Assembly (NCBI GenBank): GCA_030601425.1
Contig: JAUVTR010000002.1
Location: 1-39,791, forward strand
DNA length: 39,791 nucleotides
From: Desulfobacterales bacterium
GTDB taxonomy: Bacteria; Desulfobacterota; Desulfobacteria; Desulfobacterales; JAHEIW01
Direction of reading: 5' to 3'
Part shown: positions 29,766-39,517 of the stretch, piece after piece
Layout: the number at the start of each line of letters is the position of its first letter
How positions within the stretch are numbered: the stretch's first letter is position 1
Program-made: the position numbers and the translations under genes
Notes under the pieces: model-generated
Database searches by the model: none
What the model saw: the letters and a program-made list of their open reading frames with translations, nothing else
What the model was told of the DNA's origin: nothing

Positions 29766-30578
29766 ATGAGCGAACAAAACGAAAACAAAGATAATAGGCA
29801 GCCGACTGGAGAAAAGGCCGAGCAATTTTTCAGGGAAGTTGAAATCGAATTTCTGGTCCATGAACTCAAAGACCCCATCGCCATTATTGAAACCGGACTG
29901 CGGACCCTGCTGGAGCGCCAGGATAAATTTGGGACATTATCTCCCCGCCAGGAAAGCACCTTGAAGCGCACATTGCGAAATTCAAAAAAAGCCCGGGAGC
30001 TGCTTCACAACCTGCTGGAGATTGGACGCTCCGAAGCCGGATGCTTTATTGGAGAGCGCTTTCAACCGTCAAAATCAATCCTGCAGGCTTTGGAAGATGC
30101 CCTTGAAACCAACGCCGGGGAGGTTTTTGAAAAATATGCCGACTATAATAGCGAGTCTGAAGCCCTTGAATACATGAAATCCTGCGGCATTGTTCTGGAT
30201 ATTTCGCCGCAGGTGAGCGATCTGGAGATGTTTCAGGATGAGATTAAGTTTCGCCAGATTGTCGGAAACCTGATTAAAAACGCCCTTCATCACCGGCAGA
30301 AACGGGTAGACATCCGGCTTGAGTTGGATGGAGATGATCTGGTGATAGCGGTCACCGATGATGGGCCCGGCATTGAGCCGGATCATCATGAAATGGTATT
30401 TCAACGCTATTCCCAGGTAAAGGAGTGCTCCATTGTACCCCGCAAAGGCCACGGCCTTGGCCTGGCCGGAGCCAATATTATATCCCGCTGTTTAGGGGGC
30501 CGGCTTAAGCTGGAAAGCGAGAAAGGGAAGGGGGCCACCTTTCGATTAACTCTGCCTTTAAAACTCGAAAGCGACTAA
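29766..30578 (+). CDS. Sensor histidine kinase without obvious N-terminal sensor domain
   Basis: FLVHELKDPIAIIETGL H-box; VTDDGPGIEPDHHEMVFQRYSQV; GHGLGLAGANIISRCLGGRLKLESEKGKGATFRLTLP. Confidence 0.88.
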   Translation: MSEQNENKDNRQPTGEKAEQFFREVEIEFLVHELKDPIAIIETGLRTLLERQDKFGTLSPRQESTLKRTLRNSKKARELLHNLLEIGRSEAGCFIGERFQPSKSILQALEDALETNAGEVFEKYADYNSESEALEYMKSCGIVLDISPQVSDLEMFQDEIKFRQIVGNLIKNALHHRQKRVDIRLELDGDDLVIAVTDDGPGIEPDHHEMVFQRYSQVKECSIVPRKGHGLGLAGANIISRCLGGRLKLESEKGKGATFRLTLPLKLESD

Positions 30579-30636
30579 ATTCCAATTTTAAAAAATCAAG
30601 CAAAAATACTTATATCAGGAGGTTAAAATCAGCAAT

Positions 30637-31440
30637 TTACCCCGGAATATCTCTTCGATTAAATTGGAAAAGGCTGACAAGTAAACATATTAGAATTAGT
30701 GAAAATAATACCACAAAATGCAGCGAAAAGCTGCGATTGCCGGTCATGAGGTCTTCGGGTTGGTAATAAGCAAAGAAGTTGAAGGGTTTGGTGAATGAAA
30801 TTGTATCCCATAGTGAACTCAAATAATGCAACAGGTAAAAGACCAGCGTAATGCCCGCTACCCTAATGCCCACTTTATTGCCTTCTTTTCCAAATGAAGA
30901 AAGGAGCAAAGAAAGGCTCATCACAAAAACAAATAATAACCAGAGATTGCATCCAATGGTTATCATTTTCACAAACAAACCAGCAGTTAGTTGGTGAAAT
31001 ATATAAATTGATACCAAGGAAGAGGATACGGCAAAGAGTATGATGAAAAATAAGAATGAAAGGACCGATATCCACAGGTTCAAAAGAAGTTTGGTTCTTG
31101 CAACTGGAAAAGATAAGACTAATTCCAGGGTGCCGGTTTCGGCTTCCCCGGCAATATGTCGGCTCGGAATGGTGATGGCGCCTATGGATAAAATTACCAA
31201 CACCAGTGGATGGTTCAAGCCAAACGCGGCGGCGCCTTCTACCGTAAGCATCGAAATAAAATCTTTACCAAACATGGCTTGCACGTTCTCAGGTAGCTGT
31301 TCTAATAAATAGGAAGTAATCGCGGAATAATCGATGGTTGTAACCAATTTGAGAATCAAAAATTGAAATGCTGAAATAACTACAGCACTGAATATCAAAA
31401 AACCACGGTGAAATTTCCAGATGAAATAAAAATAGGCCAT
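30637..31440 (-). CDS. ABC transporter permease (ABC-2 like)
   Basis: Multiple hydrophobic segments; AGEAETGTLELVLSFPVARTKLLLN motif; adjacent to ATPase. Confidence 0.82.
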   Translation of the reverse strand: MAYFYFIWKFHRGFLIFSAVVISAFQFLILKLVTTIDYSAITSYLLEQLPENVQAMFGKDFISMLTVEGAAAFGLNHPLVLVILSIGAITIPSRHIAGEAETGTLELVLSFPVARTKLLLNLWISVLSFLFFIILFAVSSSLVSIYIFHQLTAGLFVKMITIGCNLWLLFVFVMSLSLLLSSFGKEGNKVGIRVAGITLVFYLLHYLSSLWDTISFTKPFNFFAYYQPEDLMTGNRSFSLHFVVLFSLILICLLVSLFQFNRRDIPG

Positions 31441-31442
31441 AC

Positions 31443-32336
31443 TTACTCTTCCTTATGATAGTACGCCATGAAAACTTCTTCCAGATCAGGCTCAGGGAAT
31501 ATCAAATCATCTATAGGGAAGGATGATAATTTCTGCAATAATGGTTTAATATCACCTTCGACCAGGTATTCATAATACAGGTCTTTTTGCTTCACTAATT
31601 TTGCTCCCGGCAATTTTAACTCATCGGCTGGTTCTTTGAGAATGAATTTCAAACGTCTAACTTTTTTCTTTTTTAAACTTTCAAGTGTTTCTAAAGCCAC
31701 CAGTTTTCCATCTCGAATAATTGCGATTCTGTGACAAATCTTTTCGACTTCTGCGAGATTGTGAGAAGAGAAGAATATGGTTTTTCCTTTATTTTGTACT
31801 TCGAACAAAAGCCGGTAAAATTCCTCCTGCATGAGAGGATCAAGTCCAATCGTTGGTTCATCGAGTATGAGTAATTCGGGTTGATGAAAGAAGGCCTGGA
31901 TTATCCCTAATTTCTGCAATGTACCATGCGATAAATGTTTGACTTTTTGCGATAAATCTTCTTTTGATAATTGAAAACGATCTATTAAACTGGATTGGAG
32001 CTTTGGGGATGTTCTTCGCATTGACCCGGCAAAACGAAGGAAGTCTATTCCAGTCATATTGCCATACGCAGAGAAATTTCCGGGCAGGTAACCGCTTCTT
32101 CTTCGAATTTCCAAAGAATGATCATAAATTTCTTTCCCAAAGATATGGATTTGTCCAAACGATGGACGCAGTAAATCCAGAAGCATTCGAATGGTGGTGG
32201 TTTTTCCAGCCCCGTTAGGACCAAGAAATCCAAAAATCTCACCTTGCGAAACTGAGAAATTCAAATCCTGCACCCCAAGGGTTTTCCCGTAAAATTTTGA
32301 TAAATTATTTACAGAAATGATAATGGATTGATGCAT
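31443..32336 (-). CDS. ABC transporter ATP-binding protein
   Basis: GFLGPNGAGKTTTIRMLLDL, LSHGTLQKLGIIQAFFHQPELLILDEPTIGLDPLMQ. Confidence 0.93.
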   Translation of the reverse strand: MHQSIIISVNNLSKFYGKTLGVQDLNFSVSQGEIFGFLGPNGAGKTTTIRMLLDLLRPSFGQIHIFGKEIYDHSLEIRRRSGYLPGNFSAYGNMTGIDFLRFAGSMRRTSPKLQSSLIDRFQLSKEDLSQKVKHLSHGTLQKLGIIQAFFHQPELLILDEPTIGLDPLMQEEFYRLLFEVQNKGKTIFFSSHNLAEVEKICHRIAIIRDGKLVALETLESLKKKKVRRLKFILKEPADELKLPGAKLVKQKDLYYEYLVEGDIKPLLQKLSSFPIDDLIFPEPDLEEVFMAYYHKEE

Positions 32337-32473
32337 ATTTTCTCAAATCAATTCAGATATGAAATGGATACCTGAAACCTATCGCATGTTTACATCTGGT
32401 GTCAAACTTTAGGCCCGCAAGATAGGACTTTAGGCAAATAAAAAGTGTAAATCGATGCTTTAGATTCACCATC

Positions 32474-32962
32474 TCATTCACACCCGATAATTTCTATTCT
32501 CATTAATTTGATCTTTTTTGCAAGTTCAGGTGCGGCCTGCCCATACACAAGATCAGGAGTTTGGCTCAAGCCGTCAGTACTTAAATAAGCGTCCAATAAA
32601 TGCTGGCAAGCCGCCTCGAAGGTACCGTTCTCGAGGACATTTGCTGCTGTCTCAATTCTGCCTTTCAGAATATTCAATCGGTCACCAGCTAAAGAGCTCG
32701 AGCCGTAGCCTATCAAGGTACCGTTCTTAATAGATTCATCAATGAAGTCATAAATTTCATAGATATCTAAATTCTCCCAGGGATCAGGCGCTATTGGTAA
32801 GTCGTGGTGCGCAATTATTAATCCAGATATCGATGGCCAGTTTTGATCTGCGTTGTCCATATATATTTTGGAGTTTGTATCCTGTGCCGGAGTGTTAATG
32901 ATGCATACCATTGTTAAAGCCAGTATCACAGGAGTTGCTAAAATTACGCTTAGCTTTTTCAT
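32474..32962 (-). CDS. Hypothetical secreted protein
   Basis: N-terminal signal peptide MKKLSVILATPVILALTMVCIINTPAQ; AAGGAGAT RBS upstream; family not recognised. Confidence 0.65.
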   Translation of the reverse strand: MKKLSVILATPVILALTMVCIINTPAQDTNSKIYMDNADQNWPSISGLIIAHHDLPIAPDPWENLDIYEIYDFIDESIKNGTLIGYGSSSLAGDRLNILKGRIETAANVLENGTFEAACQHLLDAYLSTDGLSQTPDLVYGQAAPELAKKIKLMRIEIIGCE

Positions 32963-33526
32963 TTTTTTATCTCCTTTCGTTGTTAGCTGTTGCGAGGATT
33001 GAACAAAGTCGTATGAGTTTTTCCCCGGGCTTCACCTCCTTTCTCTACAGCTAAGTCTTATGGATGAAGAACCGGAAAACGGGCTTTTCTCAGTCGTCAA
33101 GTCACACGGATATCCCAGTTTTTCCATAAGGTTTGGAATTGTTTGTCGGGCCGAATAGAATTCAGTGGTGACCTCATGGAAGGATTACTGCAATTCAAAG
33201 TGGAAGAGAATCGTTTCTTTATTGCCACAATGTGGTATCAACTGTCAAGTTTGTCAAGTTAAGTTGACGTTTTTTTTGATCCCATCTTTAGATGGATAGC
33301 ATTATGAATTATCATTGAACCAGCATTGTAAATGATGTGATAGATGGGGTGGAATTAATGTGGAAGGTCTACTTAGTTCGATAAAACAACGACATTTTGC
33401 AGTCACCTCTCAAACGGCAAAAGTACAGATATCTTGCCATGATTTCAAGGTGATCTCAGGTTGTGTGATATTGAGAATGCCACCGGCCGCAGCAAGTCTG
33501 TTTTTTATATAGATACCAAAGGCACC

Positions 33527-34063
33527 CTATTTTCTGCCAAAAATAAAGGGAAGCGCACTCAGGCCTACTCCGATCAAAATAATATATAGTGTGCCGTCCA
33601 CTAAATAGGAATATCCCATGAGAGCTATGCCACAGATAAGCATTAAAAGTTGTTGGCTCTTTTTCCCATAAGCCAAATAGCCAAGTCCAATGACGCTGAA
33701 AATGACCATGGCAATAATACTGCCCTTTGTGTAACTGCCAGTAAGGTCGTTTAAAATTCCGACATCACCGGATAATTCTTTTGCCGTTGTCTTGAGATCA
33801 TTTTCGCTGGTTCTTTGGACAAGATCACCTGAACGCTCAACGCTTGTGGATTTTTCGCCGGGTTTGTCTTGATAAAAAATAAGTAAATAAGAGGCAAGCA
33901 AAGCCCCTGCTACAACCAGAATAATGGCGAACAACACAGTCCGTTTCGGTTGGACAACCTTTGCGGCCCGGGTTGATTCCCTGAACTCTTCAAAAACAAG
34001 TCCGCAATACTCGCATTGTGGTGATTCTTTTTGTTTGAGGTTACATCTCGGGCATTTTGTCAT
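33527..34063 (-). CDS. Zinc-ribbon membrane protein (start at MTKCPRC preferred)
   Basis: MTKCPRCNLKQKESPQCEYCGLVFEEF zinc ribbon, then three or more hydrophobic segments. Confidence 0.7.
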   Translation of the reverse strand: MTKCPRCNLKQKESPQCEYCGLVFEEFRESTRAAKVVQPKRTVLFAIILVVAGALLASYLLIFYQDKPGEKSTSVERSGDLVQRTSENDLKTTAKELSGDVGILNDLTGSYTKGSIIAMVIFSVIGLGYLAYGKKSQQLLMLICGIALMGYSYLVDGTLYIILIGVGLSALPFIFGRK

Positions 34064-34283
34064 TGCACTAATTTCTTGCGCTCCCAGATCAAAATTCAAT
34101 TGCTTGTTTATTTTAGCATTCCTGTTACAAGGTGGCAAGAAATGGAGAACTGTCTCTGCGGCGGAGAAACCTGCATATGGCACGGCATTTAGATGTATCA
34201 GCGCTTTTTTAATTTTCCGGTGATGTTATAAACATCTTGATAATCGGGACAATTGCCGGAAAACCAAATATCATGTGACGACT

Positions 34284-34378
34284 GATATATTGAGAATACA
34301 CAGTTTTTGCAATTTTACATATATGAAAGTGATATCTCAAGTTTTTCTGGGTTACAAAAGTACTGATTAGTTGGAGCT
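34284..34378. repeat. Dispersed AT-rich intergenic repeat copy
   Basis: Shares GCAATTTTACATATAT with 35849-35864 and ACAAAAGTACTGATTNGTTGGAG-type sequence with 39493-39516. Confidence 0.6.
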
Positions 34379-34593
34379 ATCAAAGGTTTTAGAAACGCAA
34401 AAAAACCTGTGCTGCATAAAAGATCGTACAAATAATCTGGCTATCCGGTAGCCTCTTCATATTGTAGTTGCCTATCTGTTTTTCTTCGTAAAGTATACTG
34501 AACGACTATATACTACCGATCAAAAAACAACCGAAAACACCTTCTTTGAAGTGCGCAGGGTATTAAGAAAAGATTATCAATTCGAAGAGCCGG

Positions 34594-35484
34594 TCAAATG
34601 ATTAAGCCGATCGATACCAAAACTGGCGTGAGGATATTGATTGCTACGTTTATGCCCATTGAAGGGGTCAATTTTTTTACGTTCTCCGCATAGCGATAAG
34701 AACCAATACTCACCGGAACTGCTAAAATGGCAGTTGCAAGTCCGATAAGACTCGCCTTAGGTAGATATTGATTGTAGACGCCCCAAATCAACGATAGATA
34801 CGCCATCAACAGAAATCCAACATACAACAAACTGCTGGCACGACGACCGATAACAATTGGCAAATGCTTACGGCCGGCATCACGGTCTGCTTCCACGTCC
34901 GGGAATTGATTCAGTAGCAATAAATTGCTTACTAGAAAAAACGGAATCATCGATGCAACGAACGCTGTCCAGCTATAGCTTCCTGTTAGAGCAACATGAG
35001 TGCCAATTACCATGAATGGACCAAAACCCAGTCCCGGTGCAATTAAGCACATATAAGGATGGTGAGCAATCCATGGTGTGTAGAAAATCAACAGAAACAG
35101 CCCCAGTATACCTATGGCAAGCAATGCAGGGCCACGCACGATTAAAAAATAAAATCCAATGCCGACAACAACGGTAAATGTTGCTATAGCTATGACCAAT
35201 GCATGTTGAGCCATGTGGGGATTTGCTGGGAGAGTACCGCTTCCTCCACTAAATGGTGTGCGTTGAGTATGAAAATCTAACCCACTTTTAAAATCAAAAT
35301 ATTCATTAAAAGCATTAACGCTGATATGAGCCGAAACTGCGCCGACAAGCACCATGATCACTTGAAAAGGTGCAACATATCCTTGTGTCCAAAGCGCCGC
35401 ACCAAAACCAAGGGCAACACAGGCCGGGGTTAAAATTAAGAAGGGCAATCGCATTGGGCCCAGAATATATTTGATCTCAACCAT
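34594..35484 (-). CDS. UbiA-family prenyltransferase (MenA-like)
   Basis: NAFNEYFDFKSGLD Asp-rich motif 1 and LNQFPDVEADRDAGRKHLPI motif 2; multiple TM segments. Confidence 0.88.
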   Translation of the reverse strand: MVEIKYILGPMRLPFLILTPACVALGFGAALWTQGYVAPFQVIMVLVGAVSAHISVNAFNEYFDFKSGLDFHTQRTPFSGGSGTLPANPHMAQHALVIAIATFTVVVGIGFYFLIVRGPALLAIGILGLFLLIFYTPWIAHHPYMCLIAPGLGFGPFMVIGTHVALTGSYSWTAFVASMIPFFLVSNLLLLNQFPDVEADRDAGRKHLPIVIGRRASSLLYVGFLLMAYLSLIWGVYNQYLPKASLIGLATAILAVPVSIGSYRYAENVKKLTPSMGINVAINILTPVLVSIGLII

Positions 35485-35720
35485 CTTATATTTTCTCCAG
35501 TTTCAAATAAATGGCCGCCAAAGATGCTATAACATAAAAATCAGCTTCTCAAAGGCACACAGAATTTTGATTCAATCGGAGTTGCAGACTAAGGCTGATA
35601 TTTATCTATAAATTATAAGTATAGATGAATCGAACGCAAGAAAATGTGGTCATAAAATATTTAACTCGATTTCAGGGAGTTTGCCAAAAGACGAAATATC
35701 ATGAAATTATGGATATATTG

Positions 35721-35830
35721 AGAGACTGTCGAAAAAGTCAAATAATGGTGATTTTAGCAATTTCGTATGTAATGAAATCAATAACTTACAAGCATCAAAT
35801 TCACAGATTTAGGGTTTTTCGACAGTCTCT
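35721..35830. mobile_element. 110-bp MITE-like element with perfect 16-bp terminal inverted repeats
   Basis: AGAGACTGTCGAAAAA (35721-35736) / TTTTTCGACAGTCTCT (35815-35830); flanks resemble an unoccupied copy at 34284-34324. Confidence 0.75.
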
Positions 35831-35971
35831 GAGAATAACAAAACTTTGGCAATTTTACATATATCATTATTGTTGGTGGTCAAGTCAAGTAAATCCTAAT
35901 TTTGATTATTGTAAAATAATCTCCGTCCAACGACGAATTTTTATAGATATCTTGTGGCTTCCTTTTATTTT

Positions 35972-36268
35972 TTAGATAGGGTACGTCCCAAAAATGTATT
36001 CATCATATTCGGTCGGAGATTCCAAGAACTGTTCCAACTTCGCCTCATTCGCTCTTCTCTCTTTACTTTCTTTCCAGGCTAGCCAATTTTCCATGCTCTG
36101 CCACGTGGAGATCACAAGTAGACAGTGGGGGTTTTGATAGCTCATCAGAGTCTCACCTTTGAGATGGCCCCTCTGATTCATAGCTTTGGCACGTTGCTTG
36201 TTGAGCAGGGCGATAACGTCTTTCGCCTTACCCTCTTTTATATGTCTCTTAATCATAACCTTTACCAT
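35972..36268 (-). CDS. Antibiotic biosynthesis monooxygenase (ABM)-like small protein
   Basis: MVKVMIKRHIKEGKAKDVIALLNKQRAKAMNQRGHLKGETLMSYQNPHCLLVISTWQSMENWLAWKES resembles ABM fold; good RBS. Confidence 0.65.
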   Translation of the reverse strand: MVKVMIKRHIKEGKAKDVIALLNKQRAKAMNQRGHLKGETLMSYQNPHCLLVISTWQSMENWLAWKESKERRANEAKLEQFLESPTEYDEYIFGTYPI

Positions 36269-36750
36269 TTTGACCTCCTTTCGTTATATTGTACGGATGT
36301 CCTTTCTTTTTACATTTCCACCAGACGTTTCTATTGGAATTAGGAATTACATCTTATGGGGTCAATATTCCTTTATTTGTTGAATGCCAATCTTTTTTAG
36401 ATAAGTGGGGATTAATTGCCTGAAGATTATAGGTTTGGGTTGCCTTTCTTGACATAATTAATGAAATACATTTGAAATTGTTATTTAAGGCAACTTGCAA
36501 GTATCACAGTCTGACGTCAAGTTGCGATATATTGGAGATATATGAAATTTTTAAGGTGATTATTTATTGCAGATATATAGATACCACAACCACTGCCTAT
36601 CTTGAACTAAGGGATAGTAATCTAAAAAATAATACCTATTGATATGTAAGTATTTGGTTGGATATCTGAAATTTCGATGAATTATGAAAAATGGCGGAAC
36701 CCACCAGCAGCAAGTTTTATTCCTAATAATACAAAACTATTGATGGCATA

Positions 36751-36870
36751 TCATGGCTTAGCAACAGGATACCCCGCATTCTTCCAGCCTGGAAACCCAT
36801 CGCGGAAATAGTAAACCTTCAAAAATCCCCATTTCACGGCCTTTGCAGAGGCTAGGGTCGAATGTCGTCA
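36751..36870 (-). other. In-frame continuation of the rhodanese domain beyond UGA (candidate Sec recoding or nonsense mutation)
   Basis: Same frame: YCSGQT-UGA-RHSTLASAKAVKWGFLKVYYFRDGFPGWKNAGYPVAKP*; UGA at 36868-36870, next stop at 36751-36753. Confidence 0.75.
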
Positions 36871-39057
36871 CGTCTGACCACTGCAGTACATGACGACATC
36901 GTCGTCTTTGCTAACGATCTTGGATAGCTCCACTTCGCTGAAGACGTTAACAACATCGAGGTGCACAGCGCCTCGAATGTGGCCTTTTTCCCAGGAGACG
37001 TCGGGGCGTGAGTCAATGAACGGCGCACCCCGGTCGAACAACGCTTTTGCGGTGACAACGTCAACGGTTGTCGCACCCTTAACCTCCCACAAACCTTCCT
37101 TCGTTCGAGTGATCAAATTTTCTGCGTCAGCAACAGGATCGGGCCCGGGTGGCACTCCGGCCTGGCGGAGGCCCTCACGCAGACGTTCTATATCCGTCTG
37201 CTCTTTGAACGCAAACACAGCTACCTGCTGCAACGTATACGGGTTATTCCATCCCGATTTTGCTCTAAGTCCGTTGAACGTCTCCACGGCGGACTTGGCT
37301 TCCTGCTCGCGGCCGAGCTGTCCATAGGCCGCGGCCAGAAATAAAAAACCCCATTCGTCATCTGGGTTGAGCTTGGTGGCCTGTTCCAGCGATGCCGCAG
37401 CCTCTTTAAATCGATCCATACCGTACTGGGCAAGGCCTAGTGTCTTCAAATAAGTCGGCGGGGAATGAGGGTCGAGCCGCCCTGCCTTTTTCATAGAGTC
37501 GGCGCCCTCGGCCGGACTGCCGGCCATAATCAAGGCTCTGGCCATTGCCACGTAACCAACGGGATCATTGGCGTCCAAGACGATGGCGCGGGTGGCTTCG
37601 GTAATGGATTCCTGGAACCGGCCTTCCCTTCTATACAAATCGGAGGCGACGAGGTGGGCAAGAGGCGTCGGATCTTTCATGGCTTCTTGCAGATATTGCT
37701 TGCCCTTCTCCCAAGCCTCATAATATACAAGCCCCAGGCTTGAGTGCCATTTTCTCCGCGCGCTTCTCCAGTAGACAGCCGCGAGCGCGGCGTAGGCGCG
37801 ACTATAATTTGGGTCTAGCTCGACGGCCTTCTCCAAGTAGGGAACCGCCTGGACGAAATCTTCACGCGTATCCCGCCAATAATGCACCAAGCCTTTCAGG
37901 AAGGCGTCGTAGGCTTCGGCGCTATCGGTTTCCTTGCGGGCGACCTGTTTCTCCTCACCCGCCGTCAATTTAACCGCCAGCGCCCCGACGATCTTCCTTG
38001 TAATCCTGTCCTGCAGGGCAAAGACATCGTCCATTTTGCCGTCATAGCGTTCCGCCCAGAGGTGTCCGCCCGTCGTGGCGTCAATGAGCTGTGCGTTAAT
38101 TCGAACCTGCTTGCCGGCGCGGCGCACGCTGCCCTCCAGCACATAGAGGACGCCAAGTTCCTCCGCCACCTGCTTCACCATCACGGGCTTGCCCTTATAA
38201 GTGAACATCGAATTGCGGGCGATGACGAAAAGGCCCTTAATCTTGGAAAGATCCGTGATCAAGTCGTCAGTTATCCCGTCGGCGAAGTACTCCTGCTTTG
38301 GGTCTCCGCTCATGTTGGCAAAAGGTAGTACGGCAATGGAGGGCTTATCAGGTAGGGGAAAAGCCATCCTTTCTACTGACGCAACTTCCATGGGAGGAGA
38401 ACGGAAGTAAAAATGCCAGACAGCCACAGACGCTCCTGCGACGAGAACGGCCAGTACGACAATAAACACATTACGCCACGTTCTCCCGACTGCCTTTTTC
38501 GCCTTTATAACTCTATGGGCAGCTGCACCTGGAAAAGAGAGTACACGATAAGCCCGCACCGGACAGTCGATATTCTTACACTCTTGCTCTCCCAGATACT
38601 CATATTGTAGGCCTATCTTATTCTCGATAGCGTCATATACCGTTCCAGATATGCAGACCCCTCCACCTTCAGCCACACTCTCCATTCGCGCTGCTATGTT
38701 GACGCCGTCCCCGTAGATCCGCTCTCCCTCTTCAATAACATCCCCAAGGTTGATCCCAATACGAAACTGCATTCTGCGGTTTTCGGGCAACTCGGCATTC
38801 CGTTCAGCGAACTCCCGTTGGATCTCAACAGAGCAGTTCACGCAATCCACCACGCTAGTAAACTCCGCCAGCAAGTTATCCCCGGGAGAGTCCACCACTC
38901 GGCCTCTGTACTGCTGTATAAGATGAGTCATAGCCGCCCGATAGGTGGTAAGCGTATGGACGGTCGCCTCCTCGTCCTCTCTCATGAGGAGGCTGTAACC
39001 CTCCACATCGGCACTGAGAATGGCAGAAAGTCTACGTTTCAAATCCTCTTTTGCCAT
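36868..39057 (-). CDS. Class III adenylate/guanylate cyclase with TM, TolB-like domain, TPRs and C-terminal rhodanese domain interrupted by UGA
   Basis: RRLSAILSADVEGYSLLMREDEEAT...GDNLLAEF; SIAVLPFANMSGDPKQEYFADGITDDLITDLSKI; TPR region; IDSRPDVSWEKGHIRGAVHLDVVN...DVVMYCSGQT*. Confidence 0.88.
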   Translation of the reverse strand: MAKEDLKRRLSAILSADVEGYSLLMREDEEATVHTLTTYRAAMTHLIQQYRGRVVDSPGDNLLAEFTSVVDCVNCSVEIQREFAERNAELPENRRMQFRIGINLGDVIEEGERIYGDGVNIAARMESVAEGGGVCISGTVYDAIENKIGLQYEYLGEQECKNIDCPVRAYRVLSFPGAAAHRVIKAKKAVGRTWRNVFIVVLAVLVAGASVAVWHFYFRSPPMEVASVERMAFPLPDKPSIAVLPFANMSGDPKQEYFADGITDDLITDLSKIKGLFVIARNSMFTYKGKPVMVKQVAEELGVLYVLEGSVRRAGKQVRINAQLIDATTGGHLWAERYDGKMDDVFALQDRITRKIVGALAVKLTAGEEKQVARKETDSAEAYDAFLKGLVHYWRDTREDFVQAVPYLEKAVELDPNYSRAYAALAAVYWRSARRKWHSSLGLVYYEAWEKGKQYLQEAMKDPTPLAHLVASDLYRREGRFQESITEATRAIVLDANDPVGYVAMARALIMAGSPAEGADSMKKAGRLDPHSPPTYLKTLGLAQYGMDRFKEAAASLEQATKLNPDDEWGFLFLAAAYGQLGREQEAKSAVETFNGLRAKSGWNNPYTLQQVAVFAFKEQTDIERLREGLRQAGVPPGPDPVADAENLITRTKEGLWEVKGATTVDVVTAKALFDRGAPFIDSRPDVSWEKGHIRGAVHLDVVNVFSEVELSKIVSKDDDVVMYCSGQT

Positions 39058-39517
39058 GGGGTCATACCCCCTTTTTATGATTTTTTAAAACAAAGAAAAA
39101 AACTCAGAAGTAATTGTATCAGAAGAATTTGAAATGAGATGTCAGGCCCAGCTCGATTTCACCAATGAAACACGCTTCAGGTCAGGTGCAGAAAGGAGTA
39201 TTGAACAGCAGATGATCAATACCACATTGTGTTATTGTAGGTCAAACCCTATTTCAGATGGGTTCAAGATGGGAATATACCAAAAACAATTGGACAGCTT
39301 GTGGATTGAATCAGTATGGGAAATTTAAAAAGGTGCAGGTGTGTAATGAATTAATAATGAATTTGATCTTTTTCAAATCTGTTTTTCTTGCCAGAAAACT
39401 AAATATCAATCGAGTACCGATACATTAAGAATACATGCAAAATCAAAAAAGTACAGATATCGTAATCTGATATCACAACTTTTTCAGTGATTCAAAAGTA
39501 CTGATTTGTTGGAGATA

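Noticed and set aside
35625-35975. 116-aa ORF spanning the 35721-35830 element
   Set aside because: Runs through MITE TIRs and AT-rich repeat; no RBS or domain
36300-36750. Possible gene in the AT-rich gap between the ABM-like gene and the cyclase gene
   Set aside because: No ORF with RBS or recognisable domain on either strand; apparently non-coding
33223-39230. CCACAATGTGGTA at about 33231 and TACCACATTGTG at about 39215 as an inverted pair
   Set aside because: Only about 12 bp and self-palindromic; could be chance in AT-rich DNA
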